A DNA stretch of 41,325 nucleotides from Gammaproteobacteria bacterium (GCA_021156325.1 JAJNDI010000012.1:1-41325), one strand, 5' to 3'. Shown: positions 1-8,575, numbered from the stretch's first letter. Program-made: numbers and translations. Notes: a model not told the origin generated them from the letters alone.

Positions 1-1104
1 GGCTTAGGTGTAAAGTTAGGTATTGATCAACTATTGACTGATCAAGTCAAATTTTCAGTAGATTCCACCTTAAGCCAAGCTGAAAATGAAGTGACGGGTG
101 AAGTAGGAGTTTTGGTCCCCTCTGCTAGAGGTACACGCATGGAAGTAGCGTATTACACGGATTATATTCACAGTCAAACAACGGCTAATAACTTTTTTAG
201 TAATGGGTTAAAACTGGCATTCAGCTGGGATGAAGACCCGCGCCAAGGAGCACCGCGTTACGAAGATTTTGGGCCTATTAACAAGCAAACTTTGAGTCAA
301 TGGACAAGTGATCCCGCTGTCAGAATGTCAGAAGTCTTGGCAGTCGCGGATCAAACCAACCTGGTAGGGGACTTTCCAGTGTCACGTTTTGGTTTGTTGG
401 ATACTTGCCCTGCGCCGGAGGATGTAGATTTATCGGGTAGTTCCTCCTTAAAGACTTCGGCAACAGCCACTGATAAAGCAACGAATACGCAATGGACTAG
501 TGCTTCGGGTTACCTTTCGAAAACGTCTTCGGAGCATCCCGACCTATTCATAAGGGCTGCTATTTCACAAGTTGGAGCGGCTAATTATGCTCAAGTAACG
601 TGTACTTATAAAGATGAGCTTGGTGTACAATTTGATCTTCTAGATGCAGATATTCGCCCAGCTTCTGTTGTTGTTAACGGAGATGCGCCACTTTCTTCAT
701 CTACCCCAAAACAGCGTGATATTCGTAGCCTTTTTGGTGCCCAACGTGGTAAGGCTCGCGACGATCAAACTCAAAATTGGGGTTATTGGCATAGTGACGG
801 CTCTACAGCAAGTTGTAATGGCAATCCTGAATCAGACACGGGCGATTACCATAAATGCGAATTTTATGTGACTACAGGAGATTATGATTATAGTGATATT
901 GGTCGTAATTGGTGGAGTTACTCTCAATATTGCTATGCAGCACATCCCGGCGATCCAGATGCCCAGCAAGATTGCATTCAATCTTATGAAAATGGCAGTA
1001 ACGGCAGCGCGAACCATAATGTTGCTACAGCCCGCAGTAAAGCGTATGCCATCGCAAACAGAGAAAATGCACAAAGATTACAGCAACGCCTAAATAACAC
1101 TTAA
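1..1104 (+). CDS. Hypothetical protein, 3' part (5' end outside window), possibly outer-membrane or secreted
   Basis: The frame is open from the first base, so this is the C-terminal part (about 367 residues) of a longer protein. A TTG at 34 could start translation but has no good Shine-Dalgarno, and the residues before it (GLGVKLGIDQL) continue the same pattern. Residues up to about 110 alternate polar and hydrophobic positions (for example TRMEVAYYTDYIHS and GLKLAFSWDEDP), as in beta strands of an outer-membrane barrel or surface domain. The C-terminal 150 residues are rich in Gly, Ser, Asn, Tyr, Trp and Cys, with five or six cysteines, which suggests an oxidising compartment. I recognise no family. 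The 1124-residue CDS follows 308 bases downstream on the same strand. Existence of the CDS is well supported; location and role are inference. Confidence 0.7.
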   Translation, partial: GLGVKLGIDQLLTDQVKFSVDSTLSQAENEVTGEVGVLVPSARGTRMEVAYYTDYIHSQTTANNFFSNGLKLAFSWDEDPRQGAPRYEDFGPINKQTLSQWTSDPAVRMSEVLAVADQTNLVGDFPVSRFGLLDTCPAPEDVDLSGSSSLKTSATATDKATNTQWTSASGYLSKTSSEHPDLFIRAAISQVGAANYAQVTCTYKDELGVQFDLLDADIRPASVVVNGDAPLSSSTPKQRDIRSLFGAQRGKARDDQTQNWGYWHSDGSTASCNGNPESDTGDYHKCEFYVTTGDYDYSDIGRNWWSYSQYCYAAHPGDPDAQQDCIQSYENGSNGSANHNVATARSKAYAIANRENAQRLQQRLNNT

Positions 1105-1412
1105 ATAATATAAGTTCTTTTCGGGAATGATGAGGTTTACTAAAAACTCATCATCCCGAAAATGCTGCGAGAGGGTTGGATCTAGCAATAAGGACAACAA
1201 AATCTTTTTAAAAAAAGAATAAGTGAAAAAAATCTTCTGTAAAATTTTTAGTAAAAATTTATTATAGGATAAAAAAATAAGGGAGGTGCATCTAACATAT
1301 CTTAAATCATTTTTCAAATTGAAACATGTATTCTAAAAAGAGCTTGGGGTTCCTACAAAGGGACTAGCAGCATTAATCACAATTAAGGCAATAAAAAGGG
1401 AGAAACCAAATC
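1105..1412. other. AT-rich intergenic stretch with two inverted repeats
   Basis: This 308-base gap holds no gene I can support. A stem-loop lies at 1118-1162 (listed separately). A second inverted repeat at 1242-1260 has AAATTTTTA and TAAAAATTT arms around a single G. The A/T richness would suit a promoter for the 1124-residue CDS, but I see no convincing -35/-10 pair. The weak minus-strand frame across it is low-complexity and was rejected. Confidence 0.6.
1118..1162 (+). terminator. Stem-loop after the partial CDS
   Basis: The arms at 1118-1134 and 1147-1162 pair over 16 bp with one bulged base, around a 12-base loop; the 5' T run pairs with the 3' A run. No T run follows on the plus strand, so it is not a textbook intrinsic terminator. 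It could be an extragenic palindrome or an mRNA 3'-end stabiliser. It begins 13 bases after the stop codon. Confidence 0.45.
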
Positions 1413-4400
1413 ATGGTAGCGACAGCAAAAGAACTTATCACTGAAATCCAAAAACAGCTTAAAGCATGGGACCACACTAAAAATAATCGCGCCTTATTAC
1501 AGAAAGATCTTACATCTTGCCAGGATAGGCTCAAGTTCTATCTTGCACGTACAAAAGAAGGAAATACTCGGCTTGCTCTAAAAGCAATGGACAATGTGCT
1601 TAAAGAAATACAAAAGACACTTACCTTTGATATTGACGTTATGCACTCTGCTGAAGTGGTGGCCACTAAAGCAACAAAAAGTAATATTCAATTAGGCCTA
1701 AGTACGCTGATTGAGCTTGAAAAAAACGCTAATCTCATCATGGAAGAATATTCCAAGGAAAATAACGCTATACAAAAAACCATCAATTTATTTAAGCAGA
1801 AATTAAACCTCTCGTCTGCAAAGCCAAATCCCTCGAATGTTGAACTGGATTTAAGTGAAATCGCTCTGCACACGCAGGCTCAAGCAGAGCATGCCGAGAT
1901 GCGTAGAGACCTCACTCCTTCTGCAGATCTTATCCAAAAACTCGCAGATTTTGAGCGAGAAGTGGAGCAGGACAGAATTGCAAAAATGCAAAAAGATGCC
2001 CTGCTTAGAAAACTTCCTACTTTAGCGTCACGGGAAGTGTTGCGGCTTAAAATGCAAGTGAATCTCTTGTTAGATGCCCATACCGTTATTGCGAAGGAAA
2101 TACAGCGTTTGCCTGATAGAAGCGATATTGATAAATTTCATAGCGAATTAAAGCGTGTTGAAACCTTATTGGAAGATTTGTCTCTTTATATAGATGCGAT
2201 TCGGGCTTGCGGTAATGATAAAGAAAAATTAGATTCCTTAAAACAAGCGCCGCTTTCCCAGGAATTAGGTCAAGCGCTCTTTAAACAGTTATTTGAGCCG
2301 TCTTCGGTATTAAATTCTTCCTCCATGACGATGCCCCAGGCAAGACGATATTTTCTAGCTATACCAGACAGAGATCAATTGACCTTCACTCAGCAGGAGC
2401 GAGTAAAAGCATTTAGACAAATTGCTGATGGAGACTACGCAGCTGCACAACATAGTATGTCGCTTTTGGGGCGTACACAGGAATTTGAAGCTCAACAATT
2501 TGAACAACGAGTAATTAAGGAATGGTTTGAAGAAGGGTCTGTTTCCCCAACCACGGCAGAGCAATTGAAAATTTTGTCGCGTGAAGTTTCTACCGAGTCA
2601 ATTAATTTGGGAGCCTGCTCTATAGCTGAGGTTCCTGCAAACCAAGCTCGATCATCTGGTATCAGCCAGGGACAAATTATTACCCTGCTTGACTTTATGG
2701 GTAATCCTGTTCAGTTTGAAGTAATAGCCTTAGGAAGTGCTTCTCAAGCTCAACGCCAAGCTTTGCAGGATGAAATATTAAGTGAAAACTTTATTGAGTC
2801 TGACACAGATTATAGCGGCTATTTCGATAGTGAAGGTCGTAAACTGTTGGCGAAATGGTTTAGGGATCATGATGCTTATTTTACGGTGCAGCCTGTTGCA
2901 CGCTTGATATTGGATAAGCAAGGTAATATCAAAGAAAAGGTTTCCCTAAGCGATGCGGACACTATTACTTATGGCGATATGAGCAGTACCGTATTATCCG
3001 ATCAATCCAGCTTGGTAAATTGTAATTTTGGTGGAGTCTATACGGGCAATAGCATTTGTGCCTCCCGTATTATGACGGGTACCTTGTCTGATCCGCAATA
3101 TGGCGCCTCCTTTATGAATAATACTTTATTATCAGGAATCACGGTACAGATTTCTACTACCGAGGGTGCTGAATTTACGTGGTGTAGTGCTGCCGAACGT
3201 TTTCAAGTATTAGATTCAGAAACAGGCGGGATAGCATTCCCTATCGCCTCTATGACGAAAGGGTTTATTATTTCCAATCACGATGAACCTGTTCAAAAAG
3301 ATCCTATTTCATTGGCTTCTGTTGCAAATCCCATCGATACATACCTCTGTAATGCTCCTGCTACAGCATTTCAGAATTCGCTTATCACAGGAATGAATGT
3401 AGTAAATACAGTGATAGGATTACCCGAATCTTCTGGAATTCCAGGCTGGAACACAAGTTTAGGGAATATGATTTTCCGAGATACGGGTATTATTGCTAGC
3501 AGTTTTGCAACAGATAATAATGGTAATTCTTTGTCTATGGATGGAATATACCTTCTTCCCCCTGATCTATGTGTTACAGCCAATAGAGCTGCTTCTTCCT
3601 CCTATGGTGGTACAGAGGCTGATACTATTTTGCCCCTTGTATCACAAGATGTAGCTGATCGGGCAAAGAATTTCACAGAAACATTAAGCACTTGTCCTGG
3701 CTACATTCCGCCTGCGAATGGCAATTTTTGGTCCAACACTTTTGATACTTATATTAGTGATTCTACTATTGGAAATATTGGGGGCCTTGACGGATGTGAT
3801 CAGCTTAGGGCTGCTATCCTGGCAAACCCAACTAATACATTAAATTCAGAACCCTGCCCGGTTGTGCCAAGCCCAACGCCTTCTTCAACACCGACATCTG
3901 GGCCATCACCGACGCCGGCCCCAACATTTACACCGTTACCCACGTCGACACCAACTCCAACTCCTACGCCGGTCCCGACACTGACACCGGTCCCGACACC
4001 AACGCCGGCTCCTAAACCGTCTCCTATTCCGACACCCACATTAACACCGGTGTCAACACCGACTCCTACCCCAGCACCCACCTTTACACCGGTTCCGACA
4101 CCAACATCTACACCGACGCCGACCTTTACGCCGGTGCCAACACCAACTTCTACCCCAACGTCGACGCCAACTCCTACCTCAACATCAACGCCGACGCCAA
4201 CATCCTCACCGACGCCGACTCCGCAGGTACCCATGTGTCCAGATGTTAAGAAGTGGGCTTGGCTTAGCCCTCTTGAAGGACGCAAAATTGAGGTTAATAA
4301 CACCATACCTTCAGAAAATCCTGTTGAAAACGTTAAACCTTGTGGTGTCTATGTGCAAAATAACACTTCTTTTTGGGTGACAGTCATTGCGGGAGGAGCT

Positions 4401-4787
4401 GCTACGCTTATAGCGGGGGGAACGCTTATCTACAAATGGTATACAAGCAAGTCCGAAGCTGAAACGTCTGAGAAGAATGAAGGCGATTTCGAGATTTCTG
4501 ATCGGGCGGTTTACGACGTTCTCCCTCCTAATGCTGCTTCTGGTTCAGACAAGATGAGCGATTGCAGAGACACGCTTTCTTCTTGTGTATCTTCTATCCC
4601 CTTTTTTGGTAGCTACTGTGGAGGTCCTGATCAGGAAGCTGAAAGAAGAAGATTGCTTGCCAGTCAACGATCAGCACCGAGTGCTAACTTTAATCCTGAT
4701 CCAGCGAGTTCGAGTGAATATGTTCCTGGAGAGAGGGTGGAAGTGCTTCAAGAAGAGAACCGTTGCGGCGGGTGTGTAATGATGTAG
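1413..4787 (+). CDS. Large unknown protein with helical N-terminus, Pro/Thr stalk, one membrane segment and C-terminal CaaX box; candidate effector
   Basis: ATG at 1413 follows a good Shine-Dalgarno (AAGGGAG at 1396-1402). The 1124 residues fall into regions. Residues 1 to about 350 are helical, charged and coiled-coil-like, without a signal peptide. About 380-810 is mixed, with scattered cysteines. About 819-940 is an almost pure Pro/Thr/Ser tract of PTP, STP and PVPTPT repeats. About 987-1009 is one hydrophobic segment ([20 protein letters not shown]), followed by a 115-residue polar, Cys-containing tail. The last residues are RCGGCVMM. Cys-Val-Met-Met is a canonical CaaX box, close to the Ras C-termini CVIM and CVVM, with a further Cys three residues upstream. 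Host-prenylated CaaX effectors are known in Legionella (AnkB). I recognise no catalytic domain. A surface-anchored or host-membrane-anchored protein is inferred; the host location is not shown by the sequence. Confidence 0.85.
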   Translation: MVATAKELITEIQKQLKAWDHTKNNRALLQKDLTSCQDRLKFYLARTKEGNTRLALKAMDNVLKEIQKTLTFDIDVMHSAEVVATKATKSNIQLGLSTLIELEKNANLIMEEYSKENNAIQKTINLFKQKLNLSSAKPNPSNVELDLSEIALHTQAQAEHAEMRRDLTPSADLIQKLADFEREVEQDRIAKMQKDALLRKLPTLASREVLRLKMQVNLLLDAHTVIAKEIQRLPDRSDIDKFHSELKRVETLLEDLSLYIDAIRACGNDKEKLDSLKQAPLSQELGQALFKQLFEPSSVLNSSSMTMPQARRYFLAIPDRDQLTFTQQERVKAFRQIADGDYAAAQHSMSLLGRTQEFEAQQFEQRVIKEWFEEGSVSPTTAEQLKILSREVSTESINLGACSIAEVPANQARSSGISQGQIITLLDFMGNPVQFEVIALGSASQAQRQALQDEILSENFIESDTDYSGYFDSEGRKLLAKWFRDHDAYFTVQPVARLILDKQGNIKEKVSLSDADTITYGDMSSTVLSDQSSLVNCNFGGVYTGNSICASRIMTGTLSDPQYGASFMNNTLLSGITVQISTTEGAEFTWCSAAERFQVLDSETGGIAFPIASMTKGFIISNHDEPVQKDPISLASVANPIDTYLCNAPATAFQNSLITGMNVVNTVIGLPESSGIPGWNTSLGNMIFRDTGIIASSFATDNNGNSLSMDGIYLLPPDLCVTANRAASSSYGGTEADTILPLVSQDVADRAKNFTETLSTCPGYIPPANGNFWSNTFDTYISDSTIGNIGGLDGCDQLRAAILANPTNTLNSEPCPVVPSPTPSSTPTSGPSPTPAPTFTPLPTSTPTPTPTPVPTLTPVPTPTPAPKPSPIPTPTLTPVSTPTPTPAPTFTPVPTPTSTPTPTFTPVPTPTSTPTSTPTPTSTSTPTPTSSPTPTPQVPMCPDVKKWAWLSPLEGRKIEVNNTIPSENPVENVKPCGVYVQNNTSFWVTVIAGGAATLIAGGTLIYKWYTSKSEAETSEKNEGDFEISDRAVYDVLPPNAASGSDKMSDCRDTLSSCVSSIPFFGSYCGGPDQEAERRRLLASQRSAPSANFNPDPASSSEYVPGERVEVLQEENRCGGCVMM
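3867..4232 (+). repeat. Degenerate CCNACN tandem repeat encoding a Pro/Thr stalk
   Basis: About 120 codons alternate CCN with ACN (and some TCN, GTN, GCN), giving PT/ST/PV repeats. Longer units recur, for example a [12 protein letters not shown] block twice. The third codon positions vary, so selection appears to act on the peptide rather than the DNA. The tract creates a long spurious Gly/Val frame on the minus strand. Confidence 0.85.
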
Positions 4788-4800
4788 GAAGGCAGTATGG

Positions 4801-4845
4801 AACCTTGCCTCACTGTTAATTTATAGCGGTGGGGCAGGTTTTAAG
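4801..4845 (+). terminator. Intrinsic terminator after the CaaX protein gene
   Basis: AACCTTGCCTCAC at 4801-4813 pairs with GTGGGGCAGGTT at 4829-4840 (one bulge, one G-T pair) around an AT-rich loop. The 3' arm runs straight into TTTT. It starts 13 bases after the stop codon at 4787. Confidence 0.55.
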
Positions 4846-4884
4846 GCTTATTCCGAGCCACAATACTCTTAAAACGAAAAATAT

Positions 4885-5410
4885 ATGAGCCACTACATTT
4901 CAGCTCATCTGCTGCGCCTTCTATCAGCAGGCATGACATTATTGGAATGCCTGATGGTATTGGTAATTCTCATTATTTTGACATGCATTGCCATTCCTGC
5001 TTTTCAACATTGGATCGCTTTATACAGCGAGAACTTTAGCGATTGAACGAGGCTCAATTGTGAGCCTTTGTGCCAGTGCTGACGGTAAAACTTGCAGCAA
5101 TGAGTGGTCGCAAGGGCAGCTGCTTTTTCTGGATGTAGATCACAAAGGGACACTTAAATCTCTCGAAACCCGATTACGGGTTTTTGCGCCTATCCCAGGC
5201 AGCGGCAGATTAAGTTGGCGGGGTTTCCCGGTGCGTTCGACTATTCAATTTTTGCCTACAGGGTTTCCACGCGATCAAAACGGCAGCTTTTATTATTGCC
5301 CGGAGAATAATGATTCAGATTACGCCCGTGCAGTGATTTTAAGCAAATCAGGCCGAGTACGCGTGAGCACAGAAGTAGATGGGGAGGGAAAACCATTAAC
5401 ATGTTCTTGA
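4885..5410 (+). pseudogene. FimT/GspH-type pseudopilin, broken by an internal deletion and frameshift
   Basis: Frame 1 from ATG 4885 gives a class III prepilin signal: SAG, then MTLLECLMVLVILIILTC, with Gly before the cleavage site and Glu at mature position 5, then IPAFQHW. It stops at 5044-5046. The rest of the family sequence continues in frame 2: ARTLAIERGSIVSLC, then DGKTC, SQGQLLFLD, a GRLSWRGFPV stretch and the ending GRVRVSTEVDGEGKPLTCS, stopping at 5410. In the intact paralogue just downstream, 25 residues separate the PSLL proline from AKSEAI. Here only about 11 remain before ARTLAI. The likely event is a loss of about 41 or 44 bases near 5010-5035, removing the end of the long pilin helix. 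The role of the family is minor pilin in type IV pili or type II secretion. No piece alone would assemble. Confidence 0.8.
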
Positions 5411-5424
5411 TCTATACTTAGCAA

Positions 5425-5997
5425 ATGAAGAGAACTTTTAACCCCTGGATTCGATATTCCCGCCGGCAGTGGCTTTATTCTGCCAGGATGCGGGCACTAA
5501 CCTTAGTGGAAGTCTTAATTGTGATAGTCATTTTAGGCGTGCTGGCGGGTCTTGCTGTACCGAGTCTTCTGACCTTTATGCAGCTAAACAAAGTCAATGC
5601 GATAACCCGTGAACTTATTTCTACCCTGAATTATGCCAAAAGTGAGGCGATTAAACAGACAACTTCCATTTCAATTTGCCCCCGGGATCCCACAGATGCA
5701 ACTAATACCACCTGCAGCACCAATTGGGCAGCCGGTTGGATTGTTTTTAGCGGAACAGCGCTGAGTAGTGGTGCGCGTTTGACAGTCAATGATAGAGACC
5801 TCAGCACAGAAATGACGTTGACTGCTACGACGTTGACTGCTACCGTGGCAAGCATTACCTTTGACAACACAGGATTTCCGGGTAATGACATCACCTTTAC
5901 CTTATTGCCCACAAATTGCCGCAGTAATAACGAGCGCATCGTGAGGCTTTCTGCCGCAGGCCGTGTTAGTGTGAGTGAAGAGGTTTGTCCTCCTTGA
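5425..5997 (+). CDS. GspH/FimT family pseudopilin (minor type IV pilin)
   Basis: The 190 residues hold a type IV prepilin N-terminus: a long basic leader to residue 23, then LTLVEVLIVIVILGVLAGLAVPSLL with Glu at mature position 5. This is followed by the helix ending NYAKSEAIKQ and the FimT pattern SISIC...TTC...WAAGWIVF. The C-terminal GRVSVSEEVC matches GspH C-termini. Such proteins enter the inner membrane, are cut by prepilin peptidase (PilD) and join the tip or priming complex of pili or type II secretion. The residue before the cleavage site is Ala rather than the usual Gly. The start is uncertain: ATG 5425 has no clear ribosome site, and ATG 5488 would give a two-residue leader. It lies 14 bases after the broken paralogue, so the two probably arose as a tandem pilin cluster. 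Confidence 0.85.
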   Translation: MKRTFNPWIRYSRRQWLYSARMRALTLVEVLIVIVILGVLAGLAVPSLLTFMQLNKVNAITRELISTLNYAKSEAIKQTTSISICPRDPTDATNTTCSTNWAAGWIVFSGTALSSGARLTVNDRDLSTEMTLTATTLTATVASITFDNTGFPGNDITFTLLPTNCRSNNERIVRLSAAGRVSVSEEVCPP

Positions 5998-6026
5998 GAT
6001 GAGTGTGTAGCCAAAATCCTCCCAAC

Positions 6027-6057
6027 GTACGGCTTCGCGTACATCGGCCCCTTTTTT
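6027..6057 (+). terminator. Weak terminator after the pseudopilin gene
   Basis: GTACG at 6027-6031 pairs with CGTAC at 6038-6042 over a GCTTCG loop. A run of six T at 6052-6057 follows, nine bases after the stem. The stem is short and the spacing poor, so this is tentative. Confidence 0.3.
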
Positions 6058-6111
6058 CAAAGAGCGTGAAAATCAAGTATTATAGAAATGAAGATATTAG
6101 AGGACATCATC

Positions 6112-6588
6112 ATGCGATCTCTACATTGGGTGCTAAACATCTTTTTAACCCTCATTTTAATGTTATTGTCCCAAACCTGTTTTGCCGTCAGTTTGGGCGA
6201 TATTGCCAATAATTTGTTAGAACCCACGCGCGGTATTACCCAGCTGATGTATGGCGTCAGCTATGTGGCAGGAGCAGGTATGATCATTATGGCCTTAACA
6301 CAGTATAAAGCCCATCGAGACAATCCCTCTCAAGTCCGCTTAGGCACACCCATTGCCTTTTTTATTTTTGGAGTGGTATTTTTAATGATTCCTGCCCTTT
6401 CGCAGCATTCTGCATCCAGTGTGTATGTTTCCCAAAAAGAAATACTAGATCGCGCAAAGGCTAATGCACCGCTTCAATATGGTGAACCCAAACGGCCAAC
6501 CCGCGAAGGAGCTCAACAGCCGGCACGCTCACAGCCTTCTTCTATGCCTTCGCCAGTGGATGCACAAGATAGCGATTGGTATCAATAG
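6112..6588 (+). CDS. icmD: IcmD/DotP-like Dot/Icm type IVB secretion protein
   Basis: ATG 6112 is preferred over ATG 6088 because AGAGGA at 6099-6104 lies seven bases before it and a clean signal peptide begins there (LNIFLTLILMLLSQTCFA, cut before VSLG). Two membrane segments follow: about residues 45-65 (GVSYVAGAGMIIMALTQY) and 80-97 (PIAFFIFGVVFLMIPAL). They flank the loop KAHRDNPSQVRLGTPI, which matches the K(A/Q)HKDNPTQxPxGTPI loop I associate with IcmD/DotP, a small inner-membrane part of Dot/Icm systems; the related IcmC/DotE and DotV share this layout. The tail of about 60 residues is Pro/Gln/Ser-rich. No other dot/icm gene is in the window, so this may be a displaced core gene or an extra paralogue. 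The family call is from memory of the motif. Confidence 0.72.
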   Translation: MRSLHWVLNIFLTLILMLLSQTCFAVSLGDIANNLLEPTRGITQLMYGVSYVAGAGMIIMALTQYKAHRDNPSQVRLGTPIAFFIFGVVFLMIPALSQHSASSVYVSQKEILDRAKANAPLQYGEPKRPTREGAQQPARSQPSSMPSPVDAQDSDWYQ

Positions 6589-6623
6589 AGGCTGTTTATA
6601 TTTTACTATGGCTTCGTGGAATT

Positions 6624-6660
6624 CAACGATTGTCTGTGCTTCAATGCTCGACAATCATTG
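6624..6660. repeat. Stem-loop between icmD-like gene and the small acidic gene
   Basis: CAACGATTGTC at 6624-6634 pairs with GACAATCATTG at 6650-6660 (one mismatch) around a 15-base loop. It lies between two converging genes. No T run follows on either strand, so a role in termination is possible but unproven. Confidence 0.4.
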
Positions 6661-6715
6661 GATTCCCCCTCAGCTTGGCGAAAACTAAACAACCCCCTGC
6701 CTACGTTAAAGAGCG

Positions 6716-6997
6716 TTATTTATCCTTGTCTTCATCGAAACCCAAATCGAAGTCATCATCATCGAAAGGTAAGTCTTGCATTTCACGCAGACGCCGTCTT
6801 TCAAGGCGGTCTTCAATGGAGCGGCGGATTTTATGTAAATCGGTTTTAGTCGAGGCAGCGGGAGGAGCAATTGCTTCACCGCTGTCATTTGCTGGTACGA
6901 TGAGATCATCGTCTATTTCTTCATTAGAATCGAAGGTATTGTTTGCATTAGGCTCTTTCATCAGTTTTTTCCTCCGGCTCAGGGTATGATTAGACAT
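6716..6997 (-). CDS. Small acidic protein, PA3496-like
   Basis: ATG at 6997 is chosen because AAAGGAAAC lies upstream of it; a longer frame to 7045 lacks a ribosome site. The 93 residues are hydrophilic. There is a basic start (SNHTLSRRKKLMKEP), an acidic middle, the motif KIRRSIEDRLERRRLREMQ at about 55-73, and a tail of Asp/Glu. The central motif resembles short gammaproteobacterial proteins of the PA3496 group (RxxIEDxxExRRL), whose role is poorly known. It is transcribed divergently from gltX. The opposite-strand frames here are shadows. The family link is moderate; no function can be given. Confidence 0.6.
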   Translation of the reverse strand: MSNHTLSRRKKLMKEPNANNTFDSNEEIDDDLIVPANDSGEAIAPPAASTKTDLHKIRRSIEDRLERRRLREMQDLPFDDDDFDLGFDEDKDK

Positions 6998-7119
6998 GGT
7001 GTTGTTTCCTTTCTCTACAGTATAGGTTGTGTTTTTAATCAACAAACTGCCTAATGCCCTGTTATTATTCTGTTTTTACGCCCGTTAGGATCCTATCGCT
7101 ACCTAATATAAAAAATCAA

Positions 7120-7149
7120 CTGTAACGCAGACAAAAGCTAGCGTACAAT
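7120..7149 (+). promoter_or_regulatory. Possible gltX promoter
   Basis: TACAAT at 7144-7149 is one base off the -10 consensus. CTGTAA at 7120-7125 could serve as a poor -35 with an 18-base spacer. The start codon is 32 bases downstream of the -10. Confidence 0.3.
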
Positions 7150-7180
7150 CTCCCAAAAGACCCAGCAAGGAGATTTTCTC

Positions 7181-8575
7181 ATGTCTGTTTGTACGCGTTT
7201 TGCACCAAGCCCAACGGGTTCATTGCATATTGGCGGTGCTCGTACGGCTTTTTATTGTTGGTTATATGCTAGAAAACACAGCGGTACCTTCAGGCTGCGC
7301 ATTGAAGATACCGATCGCGAGCGTTCAACTCAGGCGTCGGTCGATAGCATTTTAGAAAGCTTACATTGGTTAGGGCTTCACTACAACGACAAACTGGTCT
7401 ATCAGACCGAGCGCTTTGGCCGTTATCGCGAAGTCATGGAGCAATGGCTGAGCGAGGGGAAGGCTTATCGCTGTGATTGTTCTAAAGAACGGTTGGCAGC
7501 TTTGCGCGAAGATCAATCAGCCCGCAAAGAAAAGCCTCGTTATGATGGATATTGCCGTTCAAGACACGACGTTTCTGCTAAAACGCCGCATGTAGTGCGT
7601 TTTGCCAATCCTGTCGATGGAGAAGTGTTGGTTTCTGATTTAATCAAAGGCCCCGTCTCTTTTGTCAATAGCGAGCTGGATGATTTAATTATTTGGCGAA
7701 GTGATGATACGCCGACGTATAATTTTACGGTTGTTATTGACGATTGGGACATGAAAATAACCCATGTGATCCGTGGCGATGATCACTTAACCAATACGCC
7801 GCGCCAAATCAATATGCTCCATGCATTGGGGGTAACTGCCCCGCATTATGCTCATGTCTCAATGATTTTAGGGGCTGACGGCAAACGGCTTTCTAAACGT
7901 CATGGGGCGGTAGGGGTTTTACAATATCGCGATGAAGGATTTTTACCGCATGCCTTGTTAAATTATTTGGTGAGATTAGGCTGGTCGCATGGTGATCAGG
8001 AAATCTTTAGCCAAGCAGAGTTGATACAATTCTTTGATATAACCGCATTACATAAAGCACCGGCGACTTTTAATCCCGAGAAATTACTCTGGCTTAATCA
8101 GCATTATATTAAAACTGATCCGATCACATCATTGATTCCAGAGCTTCAATGGCATTTTGATCAATTGGGTATCGATACTCAAGCAGGGCCTGCTTTAGCC
8201 GATCTTATCCTCGTGCAACGGGAACGTGCCAAGACACTGCGGGAGATGGCATTAAACAGCCGTTTCTTTTTTGAAGAGATAAAAGATTATGATCTTAAAG
8301 CCCGCCAAAAACATTTAACCGCAGAAAGTATTCCCATCCTGGAAGCGTTAATCTCAGCGCTTAGTGCTGTAGAGATCTGGGCAGCAGAACCTTTACATAC
8401 GATTGTCAAAGAAACAGCAGAGCAATTGGAAATAGGGCTTGCACAGGTTGCACAGCCTATTCGTGTGGCGTTGACGGGTAATACTATCTCTCCGCCTATC
8501 GATTCAACGTTGGCATTGATGGGGCGTGAGCGCAGTGTGGCAAGATTGCAGCAAGCTCAGCGTGTTTGCCGCTAA
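7181..8575 (+). CDS. gltX: Glutamate--tRNA ligase
   Basis: The 464-residue class I aminoacyl-tRNA synthetase charges tRNA-Glu with glutamate in the cytosol. The N-terminus has FAPSPTGSLHIGG (HIGH-type motif at 16-19). The KMSKS-type motif appears as KRLSKRHG near residue 237. A Cys-x-Cys (YRCDC) with a later YCRSRH resembles the zinc site of some GluRSs. The length is close to E. coli GltX (471). AAGGAG lies nine bases before ATG. The genome also encodes GatCAB at 32-35 kb, so this enzyme might also misacylate tRNA-Gln. Whether it is discriminating cannot be told without knowing if a GlnRS exists elsewhere. A tRNA-Glu gene lies at 13.3 kb. Confidence 0.97.
   Translation: MSVCTRFAPSPTGSLHIGGARTAFYCWLYARKHSGTFRLRIEDTDRERSTQASVDSILESLHWLGLHYNDKLVYQTERFGRYREVMEQWLSEGKAYRCDCSKERLAALREDQSARKEKPRYDGYCRSRHDVSAKTPHVVRFANPVDGEVLVSDLIKGPVSFVNSELDDLIIWRSDDTPTYNFTVVIDDWDMKITHVIRGDDHLTNTPRQINMLHALGVTAPHYAHVSMILGADGKRLSKRHGAVGVLQYRDEGFLPHALLNYLVRLGWSHGDQEIFSQAELIQFFDITALHKAPATFNPEKLLWLNQHYIKTDPITSLIPELQWHFDQLGIDTQAGPALADLILVQRERAKTLREMALNSRFFFEEIKDYDLKARQKHLTAESIPILEALISALSAVEIWAAEPLHTIVKETAEQLEIGLAQVAQPIRVALTGNTISPPIDSTLALMGRERSVARLQQAQRVCR

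Noticed and set aside
1090-1317. 75-residue minus-strand frame in the AT-rich gap
   Set aside because: It is rich in Leu, Phe, Lys and Ile from base composition, crosses the stem-loop and lacks a Shine-Dalgarno.
3867-4232. Tandem repeat considered as a CRISPR array
   Set aside because: There are no unique spacers of constant length; the period is six bases and lies within a long coding frame.
3800-4306. 168-residue minus-strand frame rich in Gly-Val repeats
   Set aside because: It is the mirror of the Pro/Thr codon repeat in the long plus-strand gene, has no ribosome site, and its composition is an artefact.
5631-6044. 137-residue minus-strand frame opposite the intact pseudopilin
   Set aside because: The plus strand encodes a clear type IV pilin family protein; the opposite frame is a shadow.
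6576-6989. Ser/Lys/Arg-rich plus-strand frame of 137 residues
   Set aside because: It is the complement of the small acidic PA3496-like gene, which has a ribosome site and a family motif.
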